Counted from the first letter of the stretch, positions 35,063 through 44,306 are shown. The stretch: 64,000 nucleotides of DNA from Gemmiger sp. An120 (GCF_002160955.1 NZ_NFLN01000003.1:186001-250000), one strand, 5' to 3'. Translations and numbers: made by a program. The notes: generated from the letters alone by a model not told the origin.

Positions 35063-35078
35063 CACAGGGCACAGCAAA

Positions 35079-35104
35079 GGGGACGCGCCGCCGGGCGCGT
35101 CCCC
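35079..35104. terminator. Hairpin between convergent AraC gene and binding-protein gene
   Basis: An 11-bp stem (35079-35089 with 35094-35104) is followed on the plus strand by TCCTGTTTTC. Confidence 0.65.
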
Positions 35105-35141
35105 TCCTGTTTTCTGTGCAGGCCGGCCCTGTTGGTGGGAG

Positions 35142-36194
35142 TTATTCGGCGTAGGAGCCCATGACTTCCACGTAGTTCTCGGGGGTTACGACCACGGCGT
35201 CCACCGCGGTCTCCATGGGAGGCTCTTCACCGTTGATCAGCTGCAGCAGGACCTCGATGGAGCCAGCGCCCACGTCCTGAGAAGAGAAGTAAGCAGAAGC
35301 CTTCATGCAGGAGAAGTCCTTCTTGAACTCATCCTTGGCCATGTAGCCGCCCAGACCCACAACGCAGGCGTCCTTGTCCAGGCCGGCGCTCTCCAGCGCA
35401 CGGGCCGCGCCGATGCAGCATTCTTCGTTGGCACCGGTGACCAGCCAGGTCTTGATTTCAGGATGCGCGGTAATCACAGCGGCCGCCTGGGTGTTGCCCT
35501 TTTCGGTGGTGCCGTCGTTGTCCGCGTAGAAGATCTTGCTCTCGTCCCATTCAGGGCACAGTTCCAGGAACTTGTCCACTTCGCCTTCGGCGCGGGGCAC
35601 GCAGCTGGACACGGTGTCGATGGTCATAATCAGCAGGCCCACATCTTCCTTGCCCACCAGATCGTTCTCAATGGCGTAGTTGGCCAGCCACTCGCCGTTG
35701 GCCTGGCCGATGGCGTAAGCGTTGATGCCCACCCAGGGCACCAGCTTTTCGCCGTCCGCTTCCAGCGCGTCGTCAGCGGCCACGACCGGGATGCCGGCGC
35801 CGCTCAGCTTGTCCACAACGGCCTGGGACATGGTCTGGTCGGGGGTGCAGGTGACCACGCCGGCCGCCTTGCTGGCGATGGCGTTGTCGATGGCTTTCAG
35901 GTACTTCTCGGGATCCAGGCCCACGTCCACGTAGTTGAACTCGTAGCCTGCGGCCTCGGCAGCCTCCTTGGCAGCGGCGCCCTCATCCAGGAATCAGGTC
36001 TGATCGCCGGATTTGTAGATGCCGTAGATCACGCCCTTGCTGTCGCCGGTGGTGCCGCCGGTACTGCTGGCCGTGGAAGACGGCTCGCTGGAACCGCCTG
36101 CGGCGGGCTGGCTGGTAGACTCGCCGGTGCTGCAGCCGGCCATCAGACCCAGACAAAGCGCCAGCGCCGAGATCAATGCGATTGCTTTTTTCAT
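35142..36194 (-). pseudogene. Sugar ABC transporter substrate-binding lipoprotein, interrupted by in-frame TGA
   Basis: The frame reads through 350 codons except for one TGA (minus strand, 35994-35996). Upstream is a lipoprotein signal (MKKAIALISALALCLGLMAGC), a Ser/Thr/Gly linker and GVIYGIYKSGDQT; then TGA; then FLDEGAAAKEAAEAAGY and a complete ribose/arabinose-type binding domain ending NYVEVMGSYAE. A Trp (TGG) at this place would differ by one base. Other genes in the window use TGA as stop, so recoding is unlikely. Either a nonsense mutation or a sequencing error. No permease or ATPase genes adjoin it. The start follows AAGGAGG. Confidence 0.8.
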
Positions 36195-36395
36195 CTGTGT
36201 TTCCTCCTTTTAAAACGGCCGGATGTGTTCGTTCCGCCCGCATGTTTTAGGCCTTATGCACAGTTTTATTAAGTGAGCGCCACTTGTTTTGTGCAATTCC
36301 ATCATACCCAATTTCACGGCGGATTTCCAGCCCACTTTGTTCCCGAATCCTGCCCTGTCGTTTAACAAAACTGCTCTGTTCAGCTGGCAGAAAAA

Positions 36396-36429
36396 GCGCG
36401 GGCCTGACAATCATTCGGTCGGCCCGCGC
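36396..36429 (-). terminator. Terminator of the second AraC gene
   Basis: GCGCGGGCC (36396-36404) pairs with GGCCCGCGC (36421-36429); on the minus strand TTTTTCTG follows directly. Confidence 0.8.
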
Positions 36430-36436
36430 AGTCATT

Positions 36437-37336
36437 TTATTCGATTGGCGTTGTTTGGTCCGGAGCGCATACCCCCCGCGGCGGCAGTCCCAGCCGCTTG
36501 CGATACTGGGTAGGGGTGCAGCCATACTCCGCTTTGAACCGGCGCAGAAAGTAGCTTTTTTCCTTGAATCCCAAAGACTGGCTGATGTCCTGTACCGGGC
36601 GGTCGGTATGTTCCAGCGCCCAAAGAGCCTGTTCCATCCGGATGTGGTACAGCTTGTGGCTGAAGGTCTCCCCCGTGACCCGCCGGAAATAAGCGGACAG
36701 ATAGCTGGGGTTGTAGTTGAAACGGCGGGCCAGTTCCTCCAGGGTCACCGTGTCGTAATGGTCCCCCATATACTTGAGCATCTGGCCGAAGGCGTTCTGG
36801 CGCAGCATGGTGGAACGGCTTACCGCCAGGTGGTCCCGGAATCCCCGCTGCAGCAGGGTGAACAGCTGCACCGTGCCGCAGTGCAGCAGCTTGCCGGTAA
36901 AGCCATCCCCCAGCAGAAGCTCCCGGCAGAGGGCCAGCAGGCATTCCCACACCGGTTCGTCCGGCCGATAGTCAAAGCAGAGGAATTCCTCCTCCGGATC
37001 GGGCAGCCGCATCAGGTCGTACAGGATGCGGCAATCCGCCAGCTGGCTGAAGAACAGCCCGTCAAAAAAGGATTCCGGATACCGCACCGCCAGCGCCCGG
37101 CCGCTCTCCACCCGGCAGCCCGCCCGGCTGCGCAGCAGCAGCACACTGCCCGCGCACAGCGGCACCCGCCGCCCGTCCCGCAGGCTGAGCACCGCCCGCT
37201 CCGGCGCAAACAACAGCTGCAGATGGGCCCCCGGATGTTCCCCCGGGGCGCAGACCGCCAGCTGTACCCCGCCGGCCTGAGCAGGCCCGCCGGACAGCCC
37301 CTCCAGCACCGGAGCCCAATCCGCTTTGGTCGCCAT
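36437..37336 (-). CDS. AraC-family transcriptional regulator
   Basis: 299 residues. The C-terminal AraC DNA-binding domain has VTLEELARRFNYNPSYLSAYFRRVTGE and PVQDISQSLGFKEKSYFLRRFKAEYG. The N-terminal ~190 residues are a poorly conserved sensor region with CAGSVLLLRSRAGCRVESG, cupin-like. The ATG at 37336 follows AAGGAGGAATCGTC; longer open frame upstream is unsupported. It is divergent from the flavoprotein gene at 37572, its likely target. Confidence 0.88.
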   Translation of the reverse strand: MATKADWAPVLEGLSGGPAQAGGVQLAVCAPGEHPGAHLQLLFAPERAVLSLRDGRRVPLCAGSVLLLRSRAGCRVESGRALAVRYPESFFDGLFFSQLADCRILYDLMRLPDPEEEFLCFDYRPDEPVWECLLALCRELLLGDGFTGKLLHCGTVQLFTLLQRGFRDHLAVSRSTMLRQNAFGQMLKYMGDHYDTVTLEELARRFNYNPSYLSAYFRRVTGETFSHKLYHIRMEQALWALEHTDRPVQDISQSLGFKEKSYFLRRFKAEYGCTPTQYRKRLGLPPRGVCAPDQTTPIE

Positions 37337-37571
37337 GACGATTCCTCCTTGCCTGGTGTCTTTTCTTACAGTATAGTACCTGTCAGCCGCCAGGAAAAGC
37401 CAAAAATAAACCACTTTTGACACAAGCTGCGTCAATTGTGAGCGGCCCGGTTTCCGTGATAATCTTTTAACGCAGACCGCACAATCCGTGCCGCGGCGCG
37501 GGTTGTGAAACAAGCGGCGGAAACGGGCCCTTTCCGCTGCCGCGCAAGATTCGCAAGGAGGAACAACAAGC

Positions 37572-39482
37572 ATGAAAACCACTGGCAAAAAGCTGCTGGC
37601 TCTGCTTCTGAGCGTTCTGATGCTGGCCGCCGTTCTGTGCGGCTGCGGCGGGCAGAACAGCTCAAGCAGCCCGGCTTCCGACTGTTCCGCCGCCGGCCCT
37701 GTCGACGGCACCTATACCGGCACCGCCGAGGGATTCGGCGGTGAAGTCAGCGTCACCGTGACCATCGAGGGCGGCGCAATCACCGCCGTGGACGCGGCCG
37801 GCGACAGCGAGACCGCCACCATCGGCGGCGCCGCCCTGCCGGAACTGGCCCAGGCGATTCTGGATGCCCAGAGCCCGGACATTGACGGGGTGGCGGGTGC
37901 CACCGTGACCAGCACGGCGGTGATGGCCGCCGCCAAGGACGCCCTGACCCAGGCCGGGATGTCCTTTGAGGAGACGGCCGAGCCCACCGGCGAGGATGAG
38001 GAAGTTACCACCGACGTACTGGTGATCGGCATGGGCGCTTCCGGCACCATGGCCGCCCTGAGCGCCGCTGAGGCGGGCGCGCAGGTACTGGGTGTGGAAA
38101 GCACCGGCGTACTGGGCGGCATGGGCAACGCGGCCCAGGGCATGTTCGCCATCGGCACTTCCCTGCAGGAAGAGCGCTACGGCGATGACCTGGGTTCCGA
38201 CGAGGAATACTGGTACGAAAAGATCATGGACCAGGGCAATCAGCTGGCCAATGCCCAGCTGGTGCGCACCTTTGTGAGTGAAGCCAAAAACACCGTGGAA
38301 TACCTGCTGGACAAGGGCGTGAACGTGTATCTGTCCAAGACCGCCCAGCAGATCGCCCACTTTGACGAGACCATCATCTACCACCGCTGGAACAACGCCG
38401 ATCCCTTCACCTACCTGGGCCAGTCCCTGGAGGAGAACGGGGTTGAGATCCGGTACAACACCACCGCCACCAGCCTGCTCACCGATGACAGCGGCGCTGT
38501 GACCGGTGCGGTGTGCACCAAGGAGGACGGCAGCACCCTGACCGTCCATGCCGGGTCGGTGATCGTGGCCACCGGCAGCTTTGCGGGAAATGAGGAAATG
38601 ATGCGGGAAACCCTGGGCGACAAGGTGTATGACACCGTGAGCGTTATCGGCGGCAACGACGGTTCCGGCCTGCAGATGATGTACGATGTGGGCGCCGCCA
38701 AAGGCAAGCTGCTGACCATGAACCATGGCGTGGGTACCAAGACGGCCGACATCACCAGCGAACAGCTGACCCTGAACACCCCGGTTCTGTGGGTGAACCA
38801 GCTGGGCCAGCGGTTTATGAACGAAGACCTGCTGAAGGATACCGTGGAGTTCTCCAGCGCGGTGCTGGCCCAGGGCGGCTACGCCTTTACCATTGTGGAC
38901 CAGGCCACCGTGGACCGCTGGACCGACATGACCCAGGAGAACACCGGCACCTGGGTGCACTACTGGGATCGTTTCGGCATTGTGGACGAGAACGGGGATC
39001 CCACCGTCTACCATGCCCCCATTGATCCGGAGGTGTTCGCCGCCGACTTTGAGGCGCTGACCGCCAGCGGGGACGGCAAGGTATGCCAGACCCTGGACGA
39101 GGCGGCCGAGTTCATCGGCTGCGACCCGGACACTCTGAAAGAGACGGTGGAGCGCTACAACACCTATGTGGAGACCGGCGTGGATGAGGAATTCTTCAAG
39201 AGCGCCGAGAGCCTGGTGTACGCGGCGAGCGAAGCGCCCTACTACGTGACCAAGGGCTACAACGCCGTGCTGGGCGCGCTGGGCGGCGTGGACGTGACCA
39301 GCGAGCTGCAGGTGGTGGACGAGAACATGCAGCCCATCACCGGCCTGTACGCCACCGGCAACAACTGCAGCGGCATAAGCGTGGCCGCCTACGTAAACGT
39401 GGAAGGCGTGGGCCTGGGCTTTGCCCTGACCTCCGGCCGTCTGGCCGGCACCCATGCGGCCGAAGCGGCACTGGCCGGCTGA
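37572..39482 (+). CDS. Extracellular flavoprotein reductase with one FMN-binding domain
   Basis: 636 residues. A lipoprotein signal (Cys in AVLCGCGG) is followed by an FMN-binding domain whose D105-G-V-A-G-A-T111 matches the ApbE flavinylation motif, so FMN should be covalently bound to T111. The rest is a fumarate reductase/flavocytochrome-c-like FAD domain: DVLVIGMGASGTMAALSAAEAGA, VIVATGSFAG, and a C-terminal GLYATGNNCSGISVAAYVNVEG. Such proteins reduce unsaturated acids outside the membrane with electrons from a membrane flavin shuttle. The substrate is unknown. No apbE is present in the window. Confidence 0.88.
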   Translation: MKTTGKKLLALLLSVLMLAAVLCGCGGQNSSSSPASDCSAAGPVDGTYTGTAEGFGGEVSVTVTIEGGAITAVDAAGDSETATIGGAALPELAQAILDAQSPDIDGVAGATVTSTAVMAAAKDALTQAGMSFEETAEPTGEDEEVTTDVLVIGMGASGTMAALSAAEAGAQVLGVESTGVLGGMGNAAQGMFAIGTSLQEERYGDDLGSDEEYWYEKIMDQGNQLANAQLVRTFVSEAKNTVEYLLDKGVNVYLSKTAQQIAHFDETIIYHRWNNADPFTYLGQSLEENGVEIRYNTTATSLLTDDSGAVTGAVCTKEDGSTLTVHAGSVIVATGSFAGNEEMMRETLGDKVYDTVSVIGGNDGSGLQMMYDVGAAKGKLLTMNHGVGTKTADITSEQLTLNTPVLWVNQLGQRFMNEDLLKDTVEFSSAVLAQGGYAFTIVDQATVDRWTDMTQENTGTWVHYWDRFGIVDENGDPTVYHAPIDPEVFAADFEALTASGDGKVCQTLDEAAEFIGCDPDTLKETVERYNTYVETGVDEEFFKSAESLVYAASEAPYYVTKGYNAVLGALGGVDVTSELQVVDENMQPITGLYATGNNCSGISVAAYVNVEGVGLGFALTSGRLAGTHAAEAALAG

Positions 39483-39510
39483 ACCGCGCAATTTTTCTGA
39501 ATCCGATCTG

Positions 39511-39546
39511 GCGAGGGGCTTCGCACCGTGGTGCGGGGCCCCTCGC
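39511..39546 (+). terminator. Hairpin after the flavoprotein gene
   Basis: GCGAGGGGC (39511-39519) pairs with GCCCCTCGC (39538-39546), with an internal second stem; CTCTGTTTATTTTG follows. Confidence 0.7.
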
Positions 39547-39599
39547 TCTGTTTATTTTGCATCCTGCCCGTTGAGAAGATTTTGCAAGAGGCATATAAC

Positions 39600-39624
39600 A
39601 AGCATCGTTATTATAAGAATGCTT
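39600..39624. promoter_or_regulatory. Candidate MarR operator (25-bp near-perfect palindrome)
   Basis: AAGCATCGTTAT-T-ATAAGAATGCTT has 10 of 12 symmetric base pairs around one central base and lies 17 bases before the MarR start, overlapping an AT-rich -10-like TTATAAG. This is typical placement for MarR autorepression. Confidence 0.6.
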
Positions 39625-39641
39625 AGTATTTGGAGGCAGCC

Positions 39642-40063
39642 ATGAATTCGCTCCATCATCTGTGGATGAAGACCTACCTGCAGCTGAACCGCATGGTTCT
39701 GGACCGGGCAGCGGCGCTGGGCCTGTCCCCCGGCAGCCAAAAATTCTGGAATTTCTGGCCTCGCAGGGGGAGCATGAGCAGAAAGCCATTGCCGACTACT
39801 GCGAGATTGAACCCGCCACGGTGGGCAGCATCCTCACCCGCATGGAGGCCGCGGGCCTGGTAACCCGGCGCAACCGGCCGGGCAATCGGCGTTCCCTGTA
39901 TGTATCGCTGACCCCGCGGGGGCAGGAACTGGCCGGGGCGCTGAACGGCGTTTTTGCCGAGGCGGAGGCGCAGATCACCGCCGGCCTGACCGCCGAGGAG
40001 CGGCAGACGCTGACAGGGCTGCTGGAAAAATGCCTGCAAAACGGGAAAGGAAGTTTGGAATGA
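39642..40063 (+). pseudogene. MarR-family regulator with one-base frameshift
   Basis: The N-terminus is read from ATG 39642 (after TGGAGG) as MNSLHHLWMKTYLQLNRMVL...GLSPG, but the conserved continuation PKILEFLASQGEHEQKAIADYCEIE and the winged helix (PATVGSILTRMEAAGLVTRR, NRRSLYVSLTPRG) lie in another frame that runs to 40063. The switch is needed near 39733, where GGCAGCC would read correctly as GGCCAGCC, so one C appears deleted. No convincing slippery heptamer is present. The stop overlaps the next gene by 4 bases. Mutation, polymorphism or sequencing error are all possible. Confidence 0.75.
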
Positions 40064-40755
40064 AATATAGCGCAATCACACTGCTGAAAAAGGTTCTGGT
40101 CTATTGTGCCGGGCTGTTCATCATGGCGATGGGGGTATCCTTCTCCGGCACCGCCGATCTGGGGATGTCGCCGGTAAACTCCATCCCCTACGTGCTCAGC
40201 GAGATTTTTACCTTTCTGTCCATGGGCACCTGGATCATTGTAATTTTTTCGCTGTATATCCTGATCCAGTTTCTGATTCTGGGCCGGGATCTGCAGCCCG
40301 CCCGGGTGCTGCAGCTGATCTGCACCACCCTGTTCGGCTATTTTACCGACTTCACCAACTTTCTGGCCGACCGCTTTCTGCCGGATCCAGCCTCGCTGTC
40401 CCTCTCCCCTGCTGGGATCTACGGGGTGCGGCTGCTGTACCTGGCAATCAGCATGGCGCTGATTGCACTGGGCATCCTGCTGTATCTGGCCCCCTGCCTG
40501 ATTTCGCTGCCCGGCGAGGGCATCATGCAGGTGATTGCGGACAAGCTGCATCTGCCGCTGCACACCGTCAAGATGTGCTTTGACATCACCGTGTCCCTGA
40601 TTGCGCTGGCCATCTCGCTGGCCTACTTCCGGCAGTTCCACGGCATCCGGGAGGGCACCGTGATCGCGGCGTTCGGCGTGGGCAAGATCCTGGGCCTGTA
40701 CGAGCCGCTGAAGCCCCGCGTGCACCGGTTCATGTACGGGTGGGAAGCCGCGTAA
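40060..40755 (+). CDS. YczE/YitT-like multi-pass membrane protein
   Basis: 231 residues with about five to six membrane segments and the YczE/YyaS-like opening GLFIMAMGVSFSGTADLGMSPVNSIPYVLS. A later LPGEGIMQVIADKLHLPLHTVKMCFDI and GTVIAAFGVGKILG are characteristic. The function of the family is unknown. The ATG at 40060 overlaps the MarR stop (ATGA) and follows AAAGGAAG. It is co-transcribed with, and probably regulated by, the (broken) MarR gene. Confidence 0.8.
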   Translation: MKYSAITLLKKVLVYCAGLFIMAMGVSFSGTADLGMSPVNSIPYVLSEIFTFLSMGTWIIVIFSLYILIQFLILGRDLQPARVLQLICTTLFGYFTDFTNFLADRFLPDPASLSLSPAGIYGVRLLYLAISMALIALGILLYLAPCLISLPGEGIMQVIADKLHLPLHTVKMCFDITVSLIALAISLAYFRQFHGIREGTVIAAFGVGKILGLYEPLKPRVHRFMYGWEAA

Positions 40756-40773
40756 TCCACCTTTGTATACAGC

Positions 40774-40805
40774 AATCCCCCGGCAGGCTGCCGGGGGATT
40801 TTTTC
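40774..40805 (+). terminator. Terminator after the YczE-like gene
   Basis: A perfect 12-bp stem (40774-40785 with 40789-40800) is followed by TTTTTC. Confidence 0.9.
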
Positions 40806-40871
40806 GGTTCAGGTTGTGTGCAGAACGGGAATATCGCTCCGGCCGCTTACTGAGTCCAAGGTTGCACATAA

Positions 40872-40903
40872 AAGCCGGGCAGTGCCTTTGCACTGCCCGG
40901 CTT
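40872..40903 (-). terminator. Terminator of the double-flavin reductase gene
   Basis: A perfect 14-bp stem (40872-40885 with 40890-40903), followed by TTTTAT on the minus strand. Confidence 0.8.
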
Positions 40904-40958
40904 CTGCTTGGTCGGCCCGTGTATTGGGCGGGTCACACCACTTAGGGAAAGAGAGGGG

Positions 40959-43304
40959 TTACTCCTTTACCGCCTCGGCCACCACCTGGCCTGCCAGACG
41001 GCCGGAGGTATAGGCCCAGCCCTGGGCAGCGCCGCCGTAGGTCACGTAGGCTTTCGCCTCGGAGAACAGCACGCCCATGGAGTCGGTGCCCACTGCGTAC
41101 AAACCGCCCATCGGGGTCTCGCCGTCCGCCAGCAGCACCTGGAAATCGGTGTTGATATCCAGGCCGCCGCAGGTGGAGTAGCAGTAGGAAGAGCCTACGA
41201 TGCCGTAGTAGGGGCCACCTTCCACCGCCGCCAGATACTGCGCATCCTTGCCGAACGATTCATCCACGCCGGTGGCGCAGTAGCTGTTGTACTCTTCTAC
41301 AGTAGCTTCCAGGACTTCCGGATCGAAGCCCATCTTTTCCGCCAGTTCCGCAATGGTGTCCGCCTTGTACACGTAGCCCGCGTCAATGGCTGCCTGCAGA
41401 ATTTCCTCGGTCTCCGGCAGGGGAACCCCGGCCGGGATGCTGCTGCCATACCCCAGATAGTTGGTAGAGGGGCCGTAGGGCACTTCATCAAAACCGTTGG
41501 AAATCAGATCCTGAATCTGCTCGTTGCCCCAGATGCTGTAGAAGTGGGGGCCGGAGATCCAGGGGTTGAACATGGACAGGGCAGTCTCGCTGGTAAAGCG
41601 CTTTCCGTCCGCGCCCACGGCCAGCGTGTTGGAAGAAATGGCCATGTTCAGGGGAATATCCGCCACCGACCAAACCGCGGGACGGCCGGTGGAGCTGCTG
41701 ATCTGCCCCTCGATGGGCACAGCCTCGTAGCCGGACAGGAAGCCGTCCACACCGCCTACATGCACCATGGGCGGCACGCTGATGTTGTAGGTGCCGGCGC
41801 CATCGTCAATGGCCGCCTGGATCATTTTGCCGTCGTTCTGCTGCATGCCGAACTGCTTCCAGGCACCCTTCAGGGGATAGTACTCGTTGGACAGGTAGGT
41901 CTCTTCCATCTCGGCGCTGCCGGCGTAGCCACCGGTGGCCAGGACCACTGCCTTGGCGTTGATCACATACTCGGTGCCGTCGGCCGTGCTGCGGGCCAGC
42001 ACGCCGGTGACCTGGTTGGTGGCCTCGTCATAGATCAGGTCATAGGCCTCGGTCTCCAGCATGTAGCTGCCGCCCATCTCTTCGAAGTGCCCGATTACCG
42101 AGTCAAAGAAGCTCTCGGTCAAGGCCTTGGCGCCGGTGTGGGGGGTAAACGCCGCCCAGCTGTTGCCGGCAAAACCAATGGCCGGATCAAAAGAGAAACC
42201 ATACTGGGTCAGCCAGTCATCGGTATAGCCGCTCTCGTCGATCATGATGCGGATCATTTCAGGCTTGGCGGTCTGCACACCATCAATGGTGGTATAGGCC
42301 AGCCAGTCTTCGTACAGGGCCTCGGCGTCGATCAGATCGGCCCCGGCGGGCTTGGTCTCGGTCTCACCGGTGACCGGGTTGGGCCAATCGGCGATTTCGG
42401 CTTCCACCTGGCTGGGCACATTGATGGCCATGGGGCCGCTGGTCAGCTCCGAGGTGCCGCCGTATTTGCCGGCCTTGTCAATCGCCAGCACCGAAGCACC
42501 GTTTTCCGCTGCGCTCAGCGCCGCCGCCACGCCGGAACCGCCCATACCTACCACCAGCACATCGGTGTCCAGGGTAATGGTCTCGGTGCTCTTGGCCGGA
42601 GCCGTCTGGAACGCGCTGATGGCGGAGGCATCGCTGTCGCCGGCCTCCAGCGCCTGGGTCAGGGCATCCGTAATCGCCTGCTTGACGCCGTTGCTGCTGG
42701 CAGTTGCGCCGGTAATGGCATCCACAGCCACCGACTGATTCTCCAGGATACGGGGCAGCATCAGATCCACCACCGACTGCAGAATCGAGGGTTTTTCCGA
42801 CGTGTTTACCTGATCCACCTGGATGTCCAGGATCTCATTTTCGCTGACAGTCACATTGACGGTAATCGGCTCGCTGACCCGGAAGCCGGTTCCCTGGCCG
42901 GTATAGGTGCCGGAAGCCATCTTCACAGAGGCAGGCTCCGCCTGGGTGCCGGAAGCCTGGGCCAGACAGTCCTTGGCGGCTGCAAGTACCGCGTCGCTGG
43001 AAAAGGTGGCGCCGGCAATGCCGTCCACTTCACAGCTCTGCGCTTCCAGAATCGCGCCGGGCAGCTGCTCGATCGCCTTGCTTCCCACGCCCTCGGTTTC
43101 GTTTTCGCCCACGGCTTTCACATCGGTAATGCTGTCGGCATCGACCGTCATGGTAACCGTGACAGAGCCGCCGTATCCCTGTGCGGTGGCCTCATAGGTG
43201 CCTGCTGTGTACTTGCCCGCACTGCCGGATGCCGCTGTGTTGGAGCACCCGCTCAGCAGCAGCGCACCTGCCAGCACACAGGCAAGAATGCTGTTCTTCT
43301 TCAT
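40959..43304 (-). CDS. Extracellular flavoprotein reductase with two FMN-binding domains
   Basis: 781 residues. The lipoprotein signal ends LAGALLLSGC. Two successive FMN-binding domains follow, with ApbE-type motifs D94-G-I-A-G-A-T100 and D195-A-I-T-G-A-T201, then a flavocytochrome-c-like FAD domain (DVLVVGMGGSGVAAALSAAENGA, AVVLATGGYAG, GLYAVGTDSMGV). It should carry two covalent FMN and one FAD, forming an electron wire to an extracellular acceptor. The ATG at 43304 follows AGGAGGAG; the open frame upstream is not used. A LysR gene lies just upstream on the same strand. Confidence 0.88.
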   Translation of the reverse strand: MKKNSILACVLAGALLLSGCSNTAASGSAGKYTAGTYEATAQGYGGSVTVTMTVDADSITDVKAVGENETEGVGSKAIEQLPGAILEAQSCEVDGIAGATFSSDAVLAAAKDCLAQASGTQAEPASVKMASGTYTGQGTGFRVSEPITVNVTVSENEILDIQVDQVNTSEKPSILQSVVDLMLPRILENQSVAVDAITGATASSNGVKQAITDALTQALEAGDSDASAISAFQTAPAKSTETITLDTDVLVVGMGGSGVAAALSAAENGASVLAIDKAGKYGGTSELTSGPMAINVPSQVEAEIADWPNPVTGETETKPAGADLIDAEALYEDWLAYTTIDGVQTAKPEMIRIMIDESGYTDDWLTQYGFSFDPAIGFAGNSWAAFTPHTGAKALTESFFDSVIGHFEEMGGSYMLETEAYDLIYDEATNQVTGVLARSTADGTEYVINAKAVVLATGGYAGSAEMEETYLSNEYYPLKGAWKQFGMQQNDGKMIQAAIDDGAGTYNISVPPMVHVGGVDGFLSGYEAVPIEGQISSSTGRPAVWSVADIPLNMAISSNTLAVGADGKRFTSETALSMFNPWISGPHFYSIWGNEQIQDLISNGFDEVPYGPSTNYLGYGSSIPAGVPLPETEEILQAAIDAGYVYKADTIAELAEKMGFDPEVLEATVEEYNSYCATGVDESFGKDAQYLAAVEGGPYYGIVGSSYCYSTCGGLDINTDFQVLLADGETPMGGLYAVGTDSMGVLFSEAKAYVTYGGAAQGWAYTSGRLAGQVVAEAVKE

Positions 43305-43415
43305 CTTTTCTCCTCCTGGGTATGCTGAATGCTTATATCCACACAGGCCGTGTGCACCCGTCCCGTATGTGTTAAACATTTACCACACTCAGTATATCGG
43401 AGCGATCCCACAAAT

Positions 43416-44306
43416 TCAAATAACGGAATTCGATGGATCCATCACTAAAAATGAAAGCAGTTCCTCCGCCAGCCTTTTCTCCCGTTCGCCCCGGTTCCAG
43501 AACAGGGCCACCTGCTCCCGGTTGGTTCCGCAGATGTCCACATAGCGTATGCCCTCCCGGATGCGGCAGGCACTTTCCAGGCACAGGGACACGCCAAACC
43601 CGGCCGCCACCATGGTTTCTACGCTGCCGGCTTCTTCCGCATAGCAATAAACCCGGATCGGATGGCCGCTGTCAGCCCAGCGCATCAGATGATCCCGTTT
43701 ATCGCTGCCGCTCAGCAGGATAACAGGCTCCCTGGCCACTTCCTCCATTGTGACCGACTCCCGCCCGGCCAGCGGATGGTTTTCCGGCACCATAAGCCGA
43801 ACCCCTTCTTCCCGGATAACCTGCCAGTCCAGCCAACCGGACAGCAATTTCATAGCCGGGGAAAGGATGCCCACCACACAGTCCAGATCCTTATTGCGCA
43901 AAGCATCCAGCAAGCGGGCCGCGATGTCCTGAAAAACCAGCACCCGCAGATCCGGTTTTTCCTTATGCAGCTGCCGCAGGCCGGATACCAGTTCCCGATG
44001 CAGCAGGCTTCCGTGACAGCCCAGCCGCACCGTACGCTCGTAGCCGGAGGCAATGGTCTGCACCAACGCTGTGGAGTCGGTCACCTGGCGCAGAATGCGC
44101 TCTGCCTCCTGGCGGAATACCCGCCCCTCCGCCGTCAGGGTCATGGTGCGGCCGCCCCGTTCAAACAAGGTAACGCCCAGTTCCTTTTCCAACGCGGCAA
44201 TCTGCTGGGACATGGCTGACTGCACAATATAGCACTCCCGTGCGGCGGTGGTGAAACTCAGATTACGGGCGGCCGAAAGAAAGTATTTCAGCTGACGCAG
44301 TTCCAT
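43416..44306 (-). CDS. LysR-family transcriptional regulator
   Basis: 296 residues. N-terminal winged helix MELRQLKYFLSAARNLSFTTAARECYIVQSAMSQQIAALEKELG and a type II periplasmic-binding-like effector domain. The ATG at 44306 follows GAAAGGGAGAG. It sits 111 bases upstream of the two-FMN reductase on the same strand and probably responds to that enzyme's substrate. Confidence 0.9.
   Translation of the reverse strand: MELRQLKYFLSAARNLSFTTAARECYIVQSAMSQQIAALEKELGVTLFERGGRTMTLTAEGRVFRQEAERILRQVTDSTALVQTIASGYERTVRLGCHGSLLHRELVSGLRQLHKEKPDLRVLVFQDIAARLLDALRNKDLDCVVGILSPAMKLLSGWLDWQVIREEGVRLMVPENHPLAGRESVTMEEVAREPVILLSGSDKRDHLMRWADSGHPIRVYCYAEEAGSVETMVAAGFGVSLCLESACRIREGIRYVDICGTNREQVALFWNRGEREKRLAEELLSFLVMDPSNSVI

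Noticed and set aside
35994-35996. Selenocysteine or programmed readthrough at the in-frame TGA
   Set aside because: No SECIS-like hairpin is evident directly downstream, the family has no known selenoprotein members, and the codon context is not a known leaky type.
39725-39745. Programmed -1 frameshift in the MarR gene
   Set aside because: The CAA-AAA-TTC sequence does not form a proper X-XXY-YYZ slippery heptamer, and no stimulator structure was seen; a one-base deletion explains it better.
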